From Rhodopseudomonas boonkerdii (GTDB taxonomy: Bacteria > Pseudomonadota > Alphaproteobacteria > Rhizobiales > Xanthobacteraceae): 64,000 bases of DNA. A model generated the notes under the pieces. That model made no database searches. It had not been told where the DNA came from and was given only the letters and a program-made list of their open reading frames with translations. Below are positions 43,542-53,756 of the stretch, one piece after another. Made by a program: the position numbers and the translations under genes. The stretch's first letter is position 1. Each line of letters begins with the position of its first letter. The DNA lies in assembly GCF_021184025.1 (NCBI RefSeq), contig NZ_CP036537.1, positions 2,356,001 to 2,420,000 of the forward strand, in the 5' to 3' direction.

Positions 43542-45142
43542 TACAGACCCGTTCCCGCGTTCATGATCGGCTTGTTGCGGGCACGCCGTTTGTCGTCGGC
43601 GATGTTGAAATCGTAGTCCGGCTGGAGCGGCGGTGCGTCCTCCGTCACCGGCGCGAGCGCCGACATCACGCGCTCGGGCGGGAAGGTGATGATCACCTCG
43701 GTGCCGATGCGCAGCTTCGACTTCAGCGTGAAAGTGCCGCCATGCATGTCGATCAGACTTTTTGCGATCGGCAGACCGAGGCCGGCGCCTTGCTCGGCGG
43801 ATTTGATCGAGTTCGAGCCCTGGCCGAACGAGGCCAGCACGATCGGAATCTCGTCTTCGGCGATGCCCGAGCCGGTATCCTTGCAGCTCAGATATTGGCC
43901 GCCCGAGGCCGTCCAGCCAACCTTGAGCCAGATCTCGCCGCCCTGCGGGGTGAACTTGATGGCGTTGGAGAGCAGGTTGAGCACGATCTGCCGGCAGGCA
44001 CGCTCATCGCCCCAGATGCGCGGCATGCCGTGCTCGAACACCTCATGGATGGTAATGCCGCGGCTGGTGGCGCGCAGTTTCAAGAGATGATGACAGTCGG
44101 CGACGACATGTTCGAGCGAGACGGCTTCCTCGTTGAGTTCGTAGCGGCCGGCCTCGATGCGCGAGAGGTCGAGGATCTCGTTGATGAGGTTGAGCAGATG
44201 GACGCCGGAATTATGGATGTCCGCCGAATAATCCTTGTAGACGCCAATTGCATGCGCGCCGAAAATCTCGCTCTTCATCACTTCCGAGAAGCCGAGAATG
44301 GCGTTCAGCGGCGTGCGGAGCTCGTGGCTCATTTGCGCAAGAAAGCGCGACTTGGCGACATTGGCGGCCTCGGCGCGGTGGCGCGCTTCGTCCGAGATGG
44401 CCTTGGCCTGTTCGAGTTCGCCGATCAGCGCATCCTTCTCGGCGCGCGCTTCGAGCGCGGCCAGCGTGGTAGAGTGCAGGCGCTGGGCAAGCAGGATGAA
44501 ATAGCCTTCCGCTGCAATGGCCAGCGCAGCGAGGACATAACTGTCGAAATTACCCCGCAGGATGAAGCTCAACGCCACGCCGAAGGTCACCGGGGCGGTG
44601 GCGGCGATGGCGGCGATGGGCAGGCTCGAGGCAAGCATACTGGAGACCGCCACCACCAGCAGCATCAGGAACATCATCATCGAATTGGAGACGATATCCG
44701 CGCCGGTGGGATGCACCAGGATCGATGTCCAGGCGAGGCCGTAGACAACGTCCAGCGCCATGAAACGCGTACGCCACTTTCGCGTGGTGTTCGGGCCGGT
44801 CGGCTCGGCGAGATAGCGGTTGCAGGCGCGCAGGATCGCCGCATGGATGCATAGCATGCCGCAGGCCCAGGCGGCGGCAGGCAGCGGCTGCAACCAGACG
44901 CCGAACACGATGCCGGTGCCGACCACCAGCAGCGTGACAACCAGCGAGGCGGAAAGGCGGGTCTGGGCGTATTGACGGAGAAGTTCGCGGTCGAAGGCGG
45001 GGCGCGTGCCGGACGTCGACGTCAGGCGGTCGCGGGCCTCGCGCACACGCTGCTGGGCTACCCGCCGGTTGCGTGCCGGTGCAGCGACGGGCTCTTCAGC
45101 CGGCAGCTGGACGACCTCGGGCCTGACGGCGGGCTCACTCAT
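43541..45142 (-). CDS. Membrane sensor histidine kinase
   Basis: A 533-residue kinase. Five or six hydrophobic helices span about 65-220, then a short coiled coil (225-262), the HisKA domain with phospho-acceptor His273 in MSHELRTPLNAILGFSEVM, and a HATPase_c domain with NLLSNAIKFTPQGG (N box), DTGSGI (G1) and GAGLGLPIAKSL (G2). No PAS domain was recognised, although short sensory segments could be missed. The HisKA sequence resembles the PleC/DivJ/PdhS group that phosphorylates DivK-type regulators in alphaproteobacteria; that link is inference. No response regulator gene is adjacent. ATG at 45142 follows an in-frame GTG. Confidence 0.88.
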   Translation of the reverse strand: MSEPAVRPEVVQLPAEEPVAAPARNRRVAQQRVREARDRLTSTSGTRPAFDRELLRQYAQTRLSASLVVTLLVVGTGIVFGVWLQPLPAAAWACGMLCIHAAILRACNRYLAEPTGPNTTRKWRTRFMALDVVYGLAWTSILVHPTGADIVSNSMMMFLMLLVVAVSSMLASSLPIAAIAATAPVTFGVALSFILRGNFDSYVLAALAIAAEGYFILLAQRLHSTTLAALEARAEKDALIGELEQAKAISDEARHRAEAANVAKSRFLAQMSHELRTPLNAILGFSEVMKSEIFGAHAIGVYKDYSADIHNSGVHLLNLINEILDLSRIEAGRYELNEEAVSLEHVVADCHHLLKLRATSRGITIHEVFEHGMPRIWGDERACRQIVLNLLSNAIKFTPQGGEIWLKVGWTASGGQYLSCKDTGSGIAEDEIPIVLASFGQGSNSIKSAEQGAGLGLPIAKSLIDMHGGTFTLKSKLRIGTEVIITFPPERVMSALAPVTEDAPPLQPDYDFNIADDKRRARNKPIMNAGTGL

Positions 45143-45182
45143 CACGCTTACACAAATCCTGCACGCAGAAGCGGGCGGTTTT

Positions 45183-45200
45183 CACAGATCATTATCTGTG
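45183..45200. promoter_or_regulatory. 18-bp palindrome upstream of histidine kinase gene
   Basis: CACAGATCATTATCTGTG has perfect 7-bp arms around four bases, 41 bp upstream of the kinase start. It is a good operator candidate for an unidentified dimeric regulator. Confidence 0.45.
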
Positions 45201-45265
45201 CCGCACAATTCTTAAAGGGCGCCTTAAAGAACGCGGCAATCCGGTTAATTATCCGTGAAAATGAG

Positions 45266-45303
45266 TGCGGCCGGGGAAGCGCAAGACGCTTACCCGGCCG
45301 CAG
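45266..45303 (-). terminator. Terminator after beta-hydroxyacid dehydrogenase gene
   Basis: A long stem with GCGGCCGGG on one side and CCCGGCCGC on the other and an inner AGCG/CGCT pair, 22 bp beyond the dehydrogenase stop. On the minus strand it leads into ACTCATTTTC. Confidence 0.65.
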
Positions 45304-45325
45304 CTTTGTGAGCGGTTAGAAGCGT

Positions 45326-46195
45326 TTACTTCTCGAATCTTGCGAGAAGGCTCGAAGTATCCCAGCGCTTGCCGCCGATCTTTTCCACCTCGGCATAGAA
45401 GTTGTCGACCAGCGCCGTGACGGGCAGGCTGGCGCCGTTGCGGCGGGCTTCGGCGAGGCAGATCGACAGGTCCTTACGCATCCATTCGACGGCGAAGCCG
45501 AAGTCGAACTTGCCCTCGTTCATGGTCTTGTGGCGGTTCTCCATCTGCCACGATTGCGCTGCACCCTTGGAGATCACCTCGACAACGGAGTTGACGTCCA
45601 GCCCTGCCTTCTTCGCAAAGTGGATGCCCTCGGACAGCGCTTCGACGAGGCCTGCGATGCAGATCTGGTTGACCATCTTGGTGAGCTGGCCGGAGCCGGC
45701 CGGACCGAGCAGCTTCTGCATCTTGGCATAGGCGGTGATGATCGGCTCGACCTTGGCATAGACGTCGGCCGTGCCGCCGCACATCACGGTAAGGGCGCCG
45801 TTCTCGGCGCCGGCCTGACCGCCGGATACCGGCGCATCGATGAAGTGGAAACCGCCCTTGGTCGCGGCTGCATCGAGCTCACGGGCCACTTCGGCCGAAG
45901 CGGTGGTGTGGTCGACGAAAATCTTGCCCTTGCCCATGCCGCTGAAGGCGCCATCGGAGCCGGTGGTCACCGAGCGGAGGTCGTCGTCGTTACCGACGCA
46001 GGCCATCACGAAATCCTGGCCCTCTGCGGCGGCCTTCGGGGTCGGGGCAGACTTGCCGCCGAACTTCTCTACCCATGCTTTCGCCTTGGCCGTATTGCGA
46101 TTGTAGACGGTAACCTCGTGGCCGCCTTTGGTGGCGAGATGGCCGGCCATGGGGAAGCCCATGACGCCGAGACCGATGAAAGCAACTTTGGCCAT
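45326..46195 (-). CDS. 3-hydroxyisobutyrate dehydrogenase family NAD(P)-dependent oxidoreductase
   Basis: A 289-residue beta-hydroxyacid dehydrogenase. The dinucleotide motif is FIGLGVMGFPMAGHLA (about 5-20); DAPVSGGQAGAENGALTVM (about 118-136) is the substrate-binding signature; the catalytic lysine is in GQLTKMVNQI (about 169). Candidate substrates are 3-hydroxyisobutyrate, tartronate semialdehyde or related acids; if it reduces tartronate semialdehyde it would fit a glyoxylate/oxalate metabolism link, but this cannot be decided from sequence. ATG at 46195 is the family start; a 50-residue upstream extension is rejected. It is divergent from mrp. Confidence 0.9.
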   Translation of the reverse strand: MAKVAFIGLGVMGFPMAGHLATKGGHEVTVYNRNTAKAKAWVEKFGGKSAPTPKAAAEGQDFVMACVGNDDDLRSVTTGSDGAFSGMGKGKIFVDHTTASAEVARELDAAATKGGFHFIDAPVSGGQAGAENGALTVMCGGTADVYAKVEPIITAYAKMQKLLGPAGSGQLTKMVNQICIAGLVEALSEGIHFAKKAGLDVNSVVEVISKGAAQSWQMENRHKTMNEGKFDFGFAVEWMRKDLSICLAEARRNGASLPVTALVDNFYAEVEKIGGKRWDTSSLLARFEK

Positions 46196-46431
46196 ATCCG
46201 AACCCTTAATGTGTTGCCGGCTTGGTCGCCGGCTATCGACTGTGGGGAGGTGAGCGTTCCGCCGGGGGAAACGCGAAGTCGGCGCAGCATAGTCGCTGGA
46301 CAGGGTGGGGCAAGGGCCCGTTCTGGGCGCGCACATGGGCCTCATGACGAATTTGCGACCGAATTGGCATGGACATGAGACGCAAAGCCTCTATCTCTGC
46401 GGTCTGACTTGCGCCGACCGGGAGAGAGCAT

Positions 46432-47577
46432 TTGAGCGTTTCGAAACAACAGGTTCTCGATGGCCTCGCCAAGGTGGCGTCGCCGCGCGGCGTGCCGCTT
46501 GTGCATGCCAATGTGTTGTCCGAAATCGCCATCATGGATGGCAAGGTGATGTTCTCCATCAATGTGGATGCGGCCGAGGCGCGCGCCTGGGAGAGCGTGC
46601 GTGCGCAGGCGGAAACTGCAGTGCGCGCCATTCCTGGCGTCATCGGTGCGATGGTGGCGCTGACGGCGGAGCGCAAGCCCAGTGCCGCGCCTGCTGCACC
46701 GGCGCCGCACCGCCACGGCCCGGGCCATTCCCATGGCGTGCAGCCGGTCTCCGCGCATCGGCCGCATCAGCCGCCGGGCGCACCGTCAGCCATGAGCAAA
46801 CAGACGGAGATTCCCGGCGTGAAGGCGGTCATCGCCGTGGCGTCGGGCAAGGGCGGTGTCGGCAAATCCACCACCGCGCTGAATGTCGCGCTCGGCCTGC
46901 GCGATCTCGGGCTGAAGGTCGGGCTGCTCGACGCCGATATCTACGGCCCGTCGGTGCCGCGTCTCACCGGAATCAACGAGAAGCCGGTGCTCGATGACGA
47001 AAAAAAGATGATCCCGATCCAGCGCTTCGGCCTGGCGATCATGTCGATCGGCTTCCTCGTCGAGGAGGAGACCGCGATGATTTGGCGCGGGCCGATGGTG
47101 ATGTCGGCGATCACCCAGATGCTGCGCGATGTCGCCTGGGGGCAGCTCGACGTGTTGGTCGTCGACATGCCGCCCGGCACCGGCGATGCCCAGCTGACGT
47201 TGGCGCAAAACGTGCCGTTGAAGGGCGCGGTGATCGTCTCGACCCCCCAGGACCTGGCGCTGATCGATGCCCGCCGCGGGCTTGCGATGTTCACCAAGGT
47301 CAACGTTCCCGTGCTCGGGATCATCGAGAACATGAGTTACTTCCAGTGCCCGGAATGCGGCACCCGCTCGGATATTTTCGGTCATGGCGGCGCCCGCCAC
47401 GAAGCAGAGCGGCTGGGCGTACCTTTCCTCGGCGAGGTGCCGCTGCATATGTCTATTCGCGCGATGTCGGATGCCGGCACGCCGGTGGTGGTGAGCGAGC
47501 CGAACGGCCCGCATGCCGCTGTCTACCAGTCGATCGGCAAGCAGATCCGGGATCGGCTGCAGGCCGTTTTGGCCTGA
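46432..47577 (+). CDS. mrp: Mrp/NBP35-family iron-sulfur cluster carrier ATPase
   Basis: A 381-residue protein (also called ApbC) that assembles and delivers Fe-S clusters. An N-terminal MIP18-type domain (about 5-80) is joined by a histidine/proline-rich linker (about 92-114, with HRHGPGHSHG) to a P-loop ATPase: deviant Walker A GKGGVGKST (139-147) and VVDMPPGTGD. The cluster-binding CPEC pair is in YFQCPECGTR. TTG at 46432 is used because it directly follows GGGAGAGCA and the domain starts there. The His-rich linker varies among relatives and could bind metal. Confidence 0.92.
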   Translation: MSVSKQQVLDGLAKVASPRGVPLVHANVLSEIAIMDGKVMFSINVDAAEARAWESVRAQAETAVRAIPGVIGAMVALTAERKPSAAPAAPAPHRHGPGHSHGVQPVSAHRPHQPPGAPSAMSKQTEIPGVKAVIAVASGKGGVGKSTTALNVALGLRDLGLKVGLLDADIYGPSVPRLTGINEKPVLDDEKKMIPIQRFGLAIMSIGFLVEEETAMIWRGPMVMSAITQMLRDVAWGQLDVLVVDMPPGTGDAQLTLAQNVPLKGAVIVSTPQDLALIDARRGLAMFTKVNVPVLGIIENMSYFQCPECGTRSDIFGHGGARHEAERLGVPFLGEVPLHMSIRAMSDAGTPVVVSEPNGPHAAVYQSIGKQIRDRLQAVLA

Positions 47578-47784
47578 TCGCGCTGCGCCTGCGAAGCCGG
47601 CGCAGATGCCGTATAGAACTTTCGTCCAATCAGGCGAACTACGACGCTCGTCTCATTTTCCGCCGCTTCATAACCGTGTTACATCAGCCGCTACCAAGAG
47701 CGGCGGCGGTTGAATCGCGCGGTAGTCGCGCCGTCGAAAAGCTCGAAGGATTCGTGGGGAAACGCTTTCAAAAGGAGAGCTTGA

Positions 47785-48876
<1,092 letters not shown>

Positions 48877-48897
48877 TCGAGGCTTCCGGAAGATACG

Positions 48898-48932
48898 AAA
48901 AGCCCGGTCTCCGCGAAGAGGCCGGGCTTTTC
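48898..48932 (+). terminator. Rho-independent terminator after TRAP binding-protein gene
   Basis: Stem AAAAGCCCGG paired with CCGGGCTTTT, 22 bp past the stop, followed by CATTTTCG. Confidence 0.85.
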
Positions 48933-48937
48933 ATTTT

Positions 48938-49049
48938 CGTCATTGCGAGCGAGGCGAACCAATCCGGTTCTGTGCTGGCGGTTTGCTGGATTGCTGCGTC
49001 GCTTCGTTCGGGGAAGAGCCTTCGGCTTTTCCCGATCTCGCAATGATGG
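48938..49049. repeat. Dispersed repeat, family D copy 2
   Basis: Opens CGTCATTGCGAGCGAGGCGA and closes ATCTCGCAATGATGG with inner CAATCCGG and GGATTGCTGCGTCGCTTCG. It separates the TRAP terminator from the GFA pseudogene. Degenerate relatives lie at 15869-15950 and 22351-22380. Confidence 0.8.
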
Positions 49050-49064
49050 TGATATCTGCTGGCG

Positions 49065-49412
49065 CTAGAAACTCGCTCCGTCCACTTTTCGGATCTCCAG
49101 CGTCGCGAGATCGATCGACGGCACGCAGCGCAGATTGATGGCGGCCATCACCGCACCATTCGGGCCTTTGCCCTCGCCATAAGGTGCGATGCCACAGGTC
49201 GCACAGAAATGGTGCGCGATATTGTGCTTGTTGAACTGGTAAGTCGAGATCTTCTCAACAGGCGTTTTCAGCGTGAACTACTCGCGCGGTACGAAAGCCA
49301 AAAGCCCACCGCGCCGCCGGCACATCGAGCAATTGCAGTCTATGGCCGAGGTGAACTCTCCATCGACGTCGAATGCAATGCCGCCGCAATGACAGCTTCC
49401 TTCATAGCGCAT
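49065..49412 (-). pseudogene. GFA-family (glutathione-dependent formaldehyde-activating enzyme-like) gene with internal amber codon
   Basis: The minus strand from ATG 49412 to TAG 49065 reads a complete 115-codon GFA domain: GSCHCGGIAFDV, the CNCSMC zinc motif (about residues 26-31), HHFCATCGIAPY (about 67-78). A single in-frame TAG at 49280-49278 (codon 45) interrupts it, where relatives usually have a sense codon before FTL. No frameshift is present. The gene is therefore a recent nonsense pseudogene or carries a sequencing error. Such proteins often bind zinc and small thiol adducts. It lies between the TRAP genes. Confidence 0.85.
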
Positions 49413-49592
49413 GGATGATACTTCCCTTAGACGCAGCGATTCTATCGGTCAGTCAAATGAATACTACAGGCGACTGTTCATGTCTCGCTTCAAGCCCGCA
49501 ACAGGTGCACTATGCTTGCGTCTCATGATGCGTCAGGATCGAAGGACTGGCGCGGTGTGAATAAGCAGAGCCGATCTGAAAGAAAGATTGTC

Positions 49593-50336
49593 ATGACCGA
49601 AGCCGAAATCGCCGCCGCCGCCGAGATTCTCACCCAGGCACGTCGTAACGGAACTCAAATCGACGGCTTGCCGGTGACGCCATCATCGGTGGCGGAGGGA
49701 CATGCGATTCAGGATCGCGTGGCGGCACTGCTCGGCGAGCCCATCGGCGCCTTCAAGGCCAGCGCGCCGCCGGATGGCGAGCCCACCCGCGGCCTGATCG
49801 AGGCGCGGATGGTACGTACGAGCCCGGCGCGGATGTTGGTCTCGGAAGCTCCGCATTGCGGCGTAGAGGGCGAGACCGCCTTTCGGTTCACCCGCGACCT
49901 GCCGGAGCGCAGCGAGCCCTATTCGCGCAAGGAGGTTGCCGCTGCGGTGTCGGTTTTGCCTGTCATCGAGGTCGTCTCAGGCCGCTTTCGCGAACCGCTC
50001 GCCCGACCGAAGCTGGAGCAGCTTGCCGATGGTGGGATCAATGCGGGACTGGTGATCGGGCCGGAGACAGCGGACTGGTCGCATCTCGATCTGGCGAACC
50101 TGCGCATGACCTTCATCGTCAACGGCGAGGTGCTGATCGAGCGCGAAGGCGGTCATCCCACCGATGATCCGATCGCAGGTGCCGTGGCACTGGCAAACAT
50201 GATGCCGGGTGGCGTGAAAGCGGGGCAGATCGTGACGACGGGAAGCTGGACCGGACTGCCGTTCTTGCAGCCCGGCGATCGATGCATCGTTCGCTTTGAA
50301 GGGTTGGGCGAAGCCGAAGTGGTGTTCGACGGCTAG
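49593..50336 (+). CDS. 2-keto-4-pentenoate hydratase family protein
   Basis: A 247-residue member of the fumarylacetoacetate-hydrolase-like hydratase/decarboxylase family (MhpD/CatH type), which hydrates 2-keto-4-pentenoate-like dienols in aromatic meta-cleavage pathways. The metal-binding region is around GVEGETAFRF and VLPVIEVVSGRF (about 86-130), and the C-terminal VTTGSWTGLPFLQPGD is typical. ATG at 49593 gives a normal-length N-terminus; an upstream start adds 27 atypical residues. It sits between the TRAP binding-protein gene and convergent TRAP permease genes, so the TRAP system may import its substrate precursor; this is inference. Confidence 0.82.
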   Translation: MTEAEIAAAAEILTQARRNGTQIDGLPVTPSSVAEGHAIQDRVAALLGEPIGAFKASAPPDGEPTRGLIEARMVRTSPARMLVSEAPHCGVEGETAFRFTRDLPERSEPYSRKEVAAAVSVLPVIEVVSGRFREPLARPKLEQLADGGINAGLVIGPETADWSHLDLANLRMTFIVNGEVLIEREGGHPTDDPIAGAVALANMMPGGVKAGQIVTTGSWTGLPFLQPGDRCIVRFEGLGEAEVVFDG

Positions 50337-50348
50337 CCCGTTCTTCGA

Positions 50349-51758
50349 CTATTTCGGCTGCCCGAAGTCCGGCATCGCCGGCATCTCGATCTGCGGGATC
50401 TCGATTTTCACGTTGCTCGTATCGACCACCGTGTTGTCGATCCAGTAGGTCACGAGGCCCGGCCACATGATGACGATGATCACGAGCAGGATCTGCATGC
50501 CGACCCACGGGATTGCGCCGAGATAGATGTCGCGGCTCTTCACTTCCGGCGGAGCGATGCCGCGCAGGTAGAACAGTGCGAAGCCGAACGGCGGATGCAT
50601 GAATGAGGTCTGCATGTTGACGCAGAGCAGCACGCCGAACCAGACGAGATCGATGCCAAGCTTCGCTGCGACCGGTGCCAGCAGCGGAATGATGATGAAG
50701 GCGATCTCGAAGAAGTCGAGGAAGAACGCCAGGAAGAACACGAAGATGTTCACGAAGACCAGGAAACCGACCTTGCCGCCGGGCAGGCCCGTGAGCAGGT
50801 GTTCGATCCAGTGAGAACCGTCCATGCCCTGGAATACGAGGCTGAAGCAGGTCGAACCGATCAGGATGAACACCACCATCGAGGTCAGGCGCATGGTCGA
50901 GGTCATCGCCTGTTCGACCAGCGGCCAGGTGAGGCGCCGATGCAGAGCGGCGAGTACCATGGCGCCGACCGCGCCCATAGCGCCGGCTTCGGTCGGCGTT
51001 GCGAGGCCGAGGCCGATGGTGCCGAGCACCAGGAAGATCAGAACGATGGAGGGGATCATGCCCCACAGCACTCGGCTGATCAGTTTCCAGCCCATCGGCT
51101 CGCGTGCGTGCTCCGGAATCGGCGGCATCGAATTCGGACGCAGGATCGACATCATGACGATGAACAGCAGGAAGATCACGACCTGCAGGATCGAGGGGCC
51201 GATGGCGCCGAGATACATGTCGCCGACCGAACGGCCGAGCTGGTCGGCGAGCACGATCAGCACCAGCGACGGCGGGATCAACTGGGTGATGGTGCCGGAT
51301 GCCGCGATAACGCCGGTGGCCAGCTTCATGTCGTAGCCGTAGCGCATCATGATCGGCAGCGAGATCACGCCCATGGCGATCACGGATGCCGCAACCGTGC
51401 CGGTGATGGCGCCGAGAATCGCGCCGACGATGATGACCGCGTAAGCGAGACCGCCGGGGACCTTGCCGAACAGTTGCCCGGTGCCTTCGAGCAGATCTTC
51501 GGCGAGACCGCAGCGCTCCAGAATGGCGCCCATGAATGTGAAGAACGGGATCGACAGCAGCAGGTCATTGGAGATGGTGCCATAGAAGCGGAACGGCAGC
51601 GCCTGCAGGAACGACGGATCGAAGTGCCCCGTGAAGATGCCGAGAATGCCGAAAAACAGGCCGACGGCGGCGAGTGAGAAGGCGACCGGGAAGCCGAACA
51701 CCATGAAGCAGATCATGGTGCCGAACATCAGCGGGGGCATCACGCCATAGGAAAACAT
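50349..51758 (-). CDS. TRAP transporter large permease (DctM)
   Basis: A 469-residue membrane protein with about 12 helices and DctM landmarks: LSIPFFTFMGAILERCG near the N-terminus, the glycine-rich SVIAMGVISLPIMMRYGYD, SGTITQLIPPSLVLIVLADQ and the second-half PPFGFALFYLRGI. It forms the sodium-coupled transport unit with DctQ. It is encoded 60 bp downstream of dctQ, beyond a stem-loop. It is convergent with the keto-acid hydratase gene, only 12 bp away. Confidence 0.92.
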   Translation of the reverse strand: MFSYGVMPPLMFGTMICFMVFGFPVAFSLAAVGLFFGILGIFTGHFDPSFLQALPFRFYGTISNDLLLSIPFFTFMGAILERCGLAEDLLEGTGQLFGKVPGGLAYAVIIVGAILGAITGTVAASVIAMGVISLPIMMRYGYDMKLATGVIAASGTITQLIPPSLVLIVLADQLGRSVGDMYLGAIGPSILQVVIFLLFIVMMSILRPNSMPPIPEHAREPMGWKLISRVLWGMIPSIVLIFLVLGTIGLGLATPTEAGAMGAVGAMVLAALHRRLTWPLVEQAMTSTMRLTSMVVFILIGSTCFSLVFQGMDGSHWIEHLLTGLPGGKVGFLVFVNIFVFFLAFFLDFFEIAFIIIPLLAPVAAKLGIDLVWFGVLLCVNMQTSFMHPPFGFALFYLRGIAPPEVKSRDIYLGAIPWVGMQILLVIIVIMWPGLVTYWIDNTVVDTSNVKIEIPQIEMPAMPDFGQPK

Positions 51759-51802
51759 CGGTGGTCCCTAACTATCGAATGCGTATCGTCGAATGGGCGG
51801 GG

Positions 51803-51832
51803 CAAAAAGAAAACGCCGCTATTGCAGCGGCG
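51803..51832 (-). terminator. Stem-loop with T-run between dctQ and dctM
   Basis: CGCCGCT paired with AGCGGCG around ATTGC, overlapping the dctQ stop codon, followed on the minus strand by TTTTCTTTTT. It would partially terminate transcription before dctM, or mark separate transcripts. Confidence 0.65.
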
Positions 51833-52355
51833 CTTCGTAATGGGTGTCGATCTTGACGAGGCCGGCGAGGGCGGCGATGCGCTTGGCGAGTTCGGCAAAG
51901 CCCTGCAGCACCAGCAGCGCGAAGCCGACCGGCAGCACGAGTTTCACCGGCCACAGGATCAGGCCGCCGGCATTGCTGGAAGATTCCTGAGAATTCCACG
52001 AATTCAGGAAGAACGGGATCGTCATGTAAGTGAGATAGATCATCGCCGGCAGCAGGAAGACGCACAGGCCGATAATGTCGATCCACAGTCGTGTGCGGTC
52101 GGAGACGGCGGAGTAGAGCAGATCGACGCGCACGTGCTCGTTGAGGCGTAGGGTCTGCGCGGCACCGAAGAACACGATGCCCGCGAACATGTACCACTGG
52201 ATTTCGAGCCAGCCGTTCGACGAGTAATGGAAGAGATAGCGGATGGTCGCGTTGCCGGCGCTGATCAGGCAGGCCAGCATCACCAGCCATTTTGCGACAA
52301 AGCCGAAGGCATCGCTCAGCCTGTCGATGGCGCTCGTGAATTTGAGTACGTCCAC
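51819..52355 (-). CDS. TRAP transporter small permease (DctQ)
   Basis: A 178-residue membrane protein with four helices, the usual DctQ form. LISAGNATIRYLFHYSSNGWLEIQWYMFAG (about 33-62) is the typical region, and the long C-terminal helix includes LPVGFALLVLQGFAELAKRIAAL. It starts the dctQ-dctM pair. Its stop codon lies inside a terminator-like hairpin. Confidence 0.9.
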   Translation of the reverse strand: MDVLKFTSAIDRLSDAFGFVAKWLVMLACLISAGNATIRYLFHYSSNGWLEIQWYMFAGIVFFGAAQTLRLNEHVRVDLLYSAVSDRTRLWIDIIGLCVFLLPAMIYLTYMTIPFFLNSWNSQESSSNAGGLILWPVKLVLPVGFALLVLQGFAELAKRIAALAGLVKIDTHYEAPLQ

Positions 52356-52466
52356 GGTTTCCCCCGAAATTCGCCCAGGTCTTCGCGAGCCTCGTCTTTC
52401 CCACTGAGAAAGCGGAGCTTTTTCCGCTGCGCGAAGAAAATTTGCGGCACCATTTCAGCGCGTCAT

Positions 52467-52495
52467 GCGATCGTCAATCAGAAATTGACGATTGC
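52467..52495. repeat. Inverted repeat between moaA and dctQ
   Basis: GCGATCGTCAAT pairs with ATTGACGATTGC around CAGAAA, 49 bp beyond the moaA stop and about 110 bp upstream of dctQ. It lacks a T-run; it may be a moaA mRNA end or a dctQ operator. Confidence 0.45.
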
Positions 52496-52543
52496 GGACA
52501 GGCCATTGGTCGGGGGTCTTGGGGCGGGTACCGGGCGGGCAGG

Positions 52544-53575
52544 TCAGCCGCCGGTGACGCTCATATGCCGGGACACGCTCGGCCGGTTGTGACGGCGGTC
52601 GATGATGAAATCGTGGCCTTTCGGCTTCAAGCCGATGGCGCGGTCGATGGTGGCGTTCAGGAGATCGTTGTCGGCGGAGGCGCGCAGTGGCTTGCGCAGG
52701 TCGGACGCGTCCTCGTGGCCGAGGCAGGTGTGGATTGTGCCGGTACAGGTGATGCGGACGCGATTGCACGATTCGCAGAAGTTATGGGTCATCGGCGTGA
52801 TGAAGCCGAGCTTGCCGCCGGTTTCCGCGACGCGGACATAGCGGGCAGGGCCGCCGGTATTGTCGGGCAGGTCGGTGAGCGTATAGCGGCTGGCGAGCCG
52901 CGCGCGCAGTAGCGACAGCGGGACATACTGGTCGATACGGCCTTCGCCGATATCGCCCATGGGCATCACCTCGATCAGCGTCAGCGCCATGTCGCGGCCA
53001 TGTGCCCATTCCATCAGCAACGGGATCTCGTCCTCATTGAGATTCTTCAGCGCGACGGCATTGATCTTCACGGCGAGGCCGGCGGCCTGCGCGGCATCGA
53101 TACCGGCCATCACCTTGGCGAGATCGCCCCAGCGCGTAATGGTCCTGAATTTGTCGGCATCCAGCGTGTCGAGCGAGACATTGATCCGCTTCACGCCGCA
53201 ATCGGCGAGTTCGTCCGCATATTTGGCGAGCAGCGAGCCGTTGGTGGTGAGCGTCAGCTCCTTCAGTGCACCGGTCTTCAGATGTCGCGACAGCGAGCGT
53301 ACGAGGCCCATCACGTTCCGGCGCACCAGAGGCTCACCGCCGGTGAGCCGGAGCTTGGTGACGCCCTTGGCAATGAAAGCCGAGCAGAGGCGGTCGAGCT
53401 CTTCCAGCGTCAGCAGATCGGCTTTCGGCAGAAAGGTCATGTCTTCCGACATGCAATAGAAACAGCGCAGGTCGCAGCGGTCGGTAACAGATACACGCAG
53501 ATAACTAATCCGCCGCCCGAACGGATCGGTCATGGCAGAGGGGGTCTGTGCGGGGGTGAGCGTAGTGACCGACAT
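52544..53575 (-). CDS. moaA: GTP 3',8-cyclase (molybdenum cofactor biosynthesis)
   Basis: A 343-residue radical-SAM enzyme that rearranges GTP in the first step of molybdopterin synthesis. The SAM-binding cluster is CDLRCFYC (Cys34, 38, 41); the second, C-terminal cluster uses CESCNR plus a Cys further on (about 268-285), where GTP binds. The essential C-terminal double glycine (SVTGG) is intact. ATG at 53575 is used; an upstream start adds 14 residues. The product supports the two molybdenum hydroxylases in this window. No other moa genes are adjacent. Confidence 0.95.
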   Translation of the reverse strand: MSVTTLTPAQTPSAMTDPFGRRISYLRVSVTDRCDLRCFYCMSEDMTFLPKADLLTLEELDRLCSAFIAKGVTKLRLTGGEPLVRRNVMGLVRSLSRHLKTGALKELTLTTNGSLLAKYADELADCGVKRINVSLDTLDADKFRTITRWGDLAKVMAGIDAAQAAGLAVKINAVALKNLNEDEIPLLMEWAHGRDMALTLIEVMPMGDIGEGRIDQYVPLSLLRARLASRYTLTDLPDNTGGPARYVRVAETGGKLGFITPMTHNFCESCNRVRITCTGTIHTCLGHEDASDLRKPLRASADNDLLNATIDRAIGLKPKGHDFIIDRRHNRPSVSRHMSVTGG

Positions 53576-53756
53576 TCCAAACGCCTTGCTACATGCAACG
53601 GACGGCGCGTCCGCCACTTGTCACAATGTAATCACGCAGCATCTCTGGCACAATTGCGCCGAACGTCGAGAGGCGTTTGCTTATGAGGCGATTTGAAAAC
53701 CCTATTCCGGAGGATGATGGCGGATCGAACCTGGTCCGATCCGCCTGTCCGCGCCA

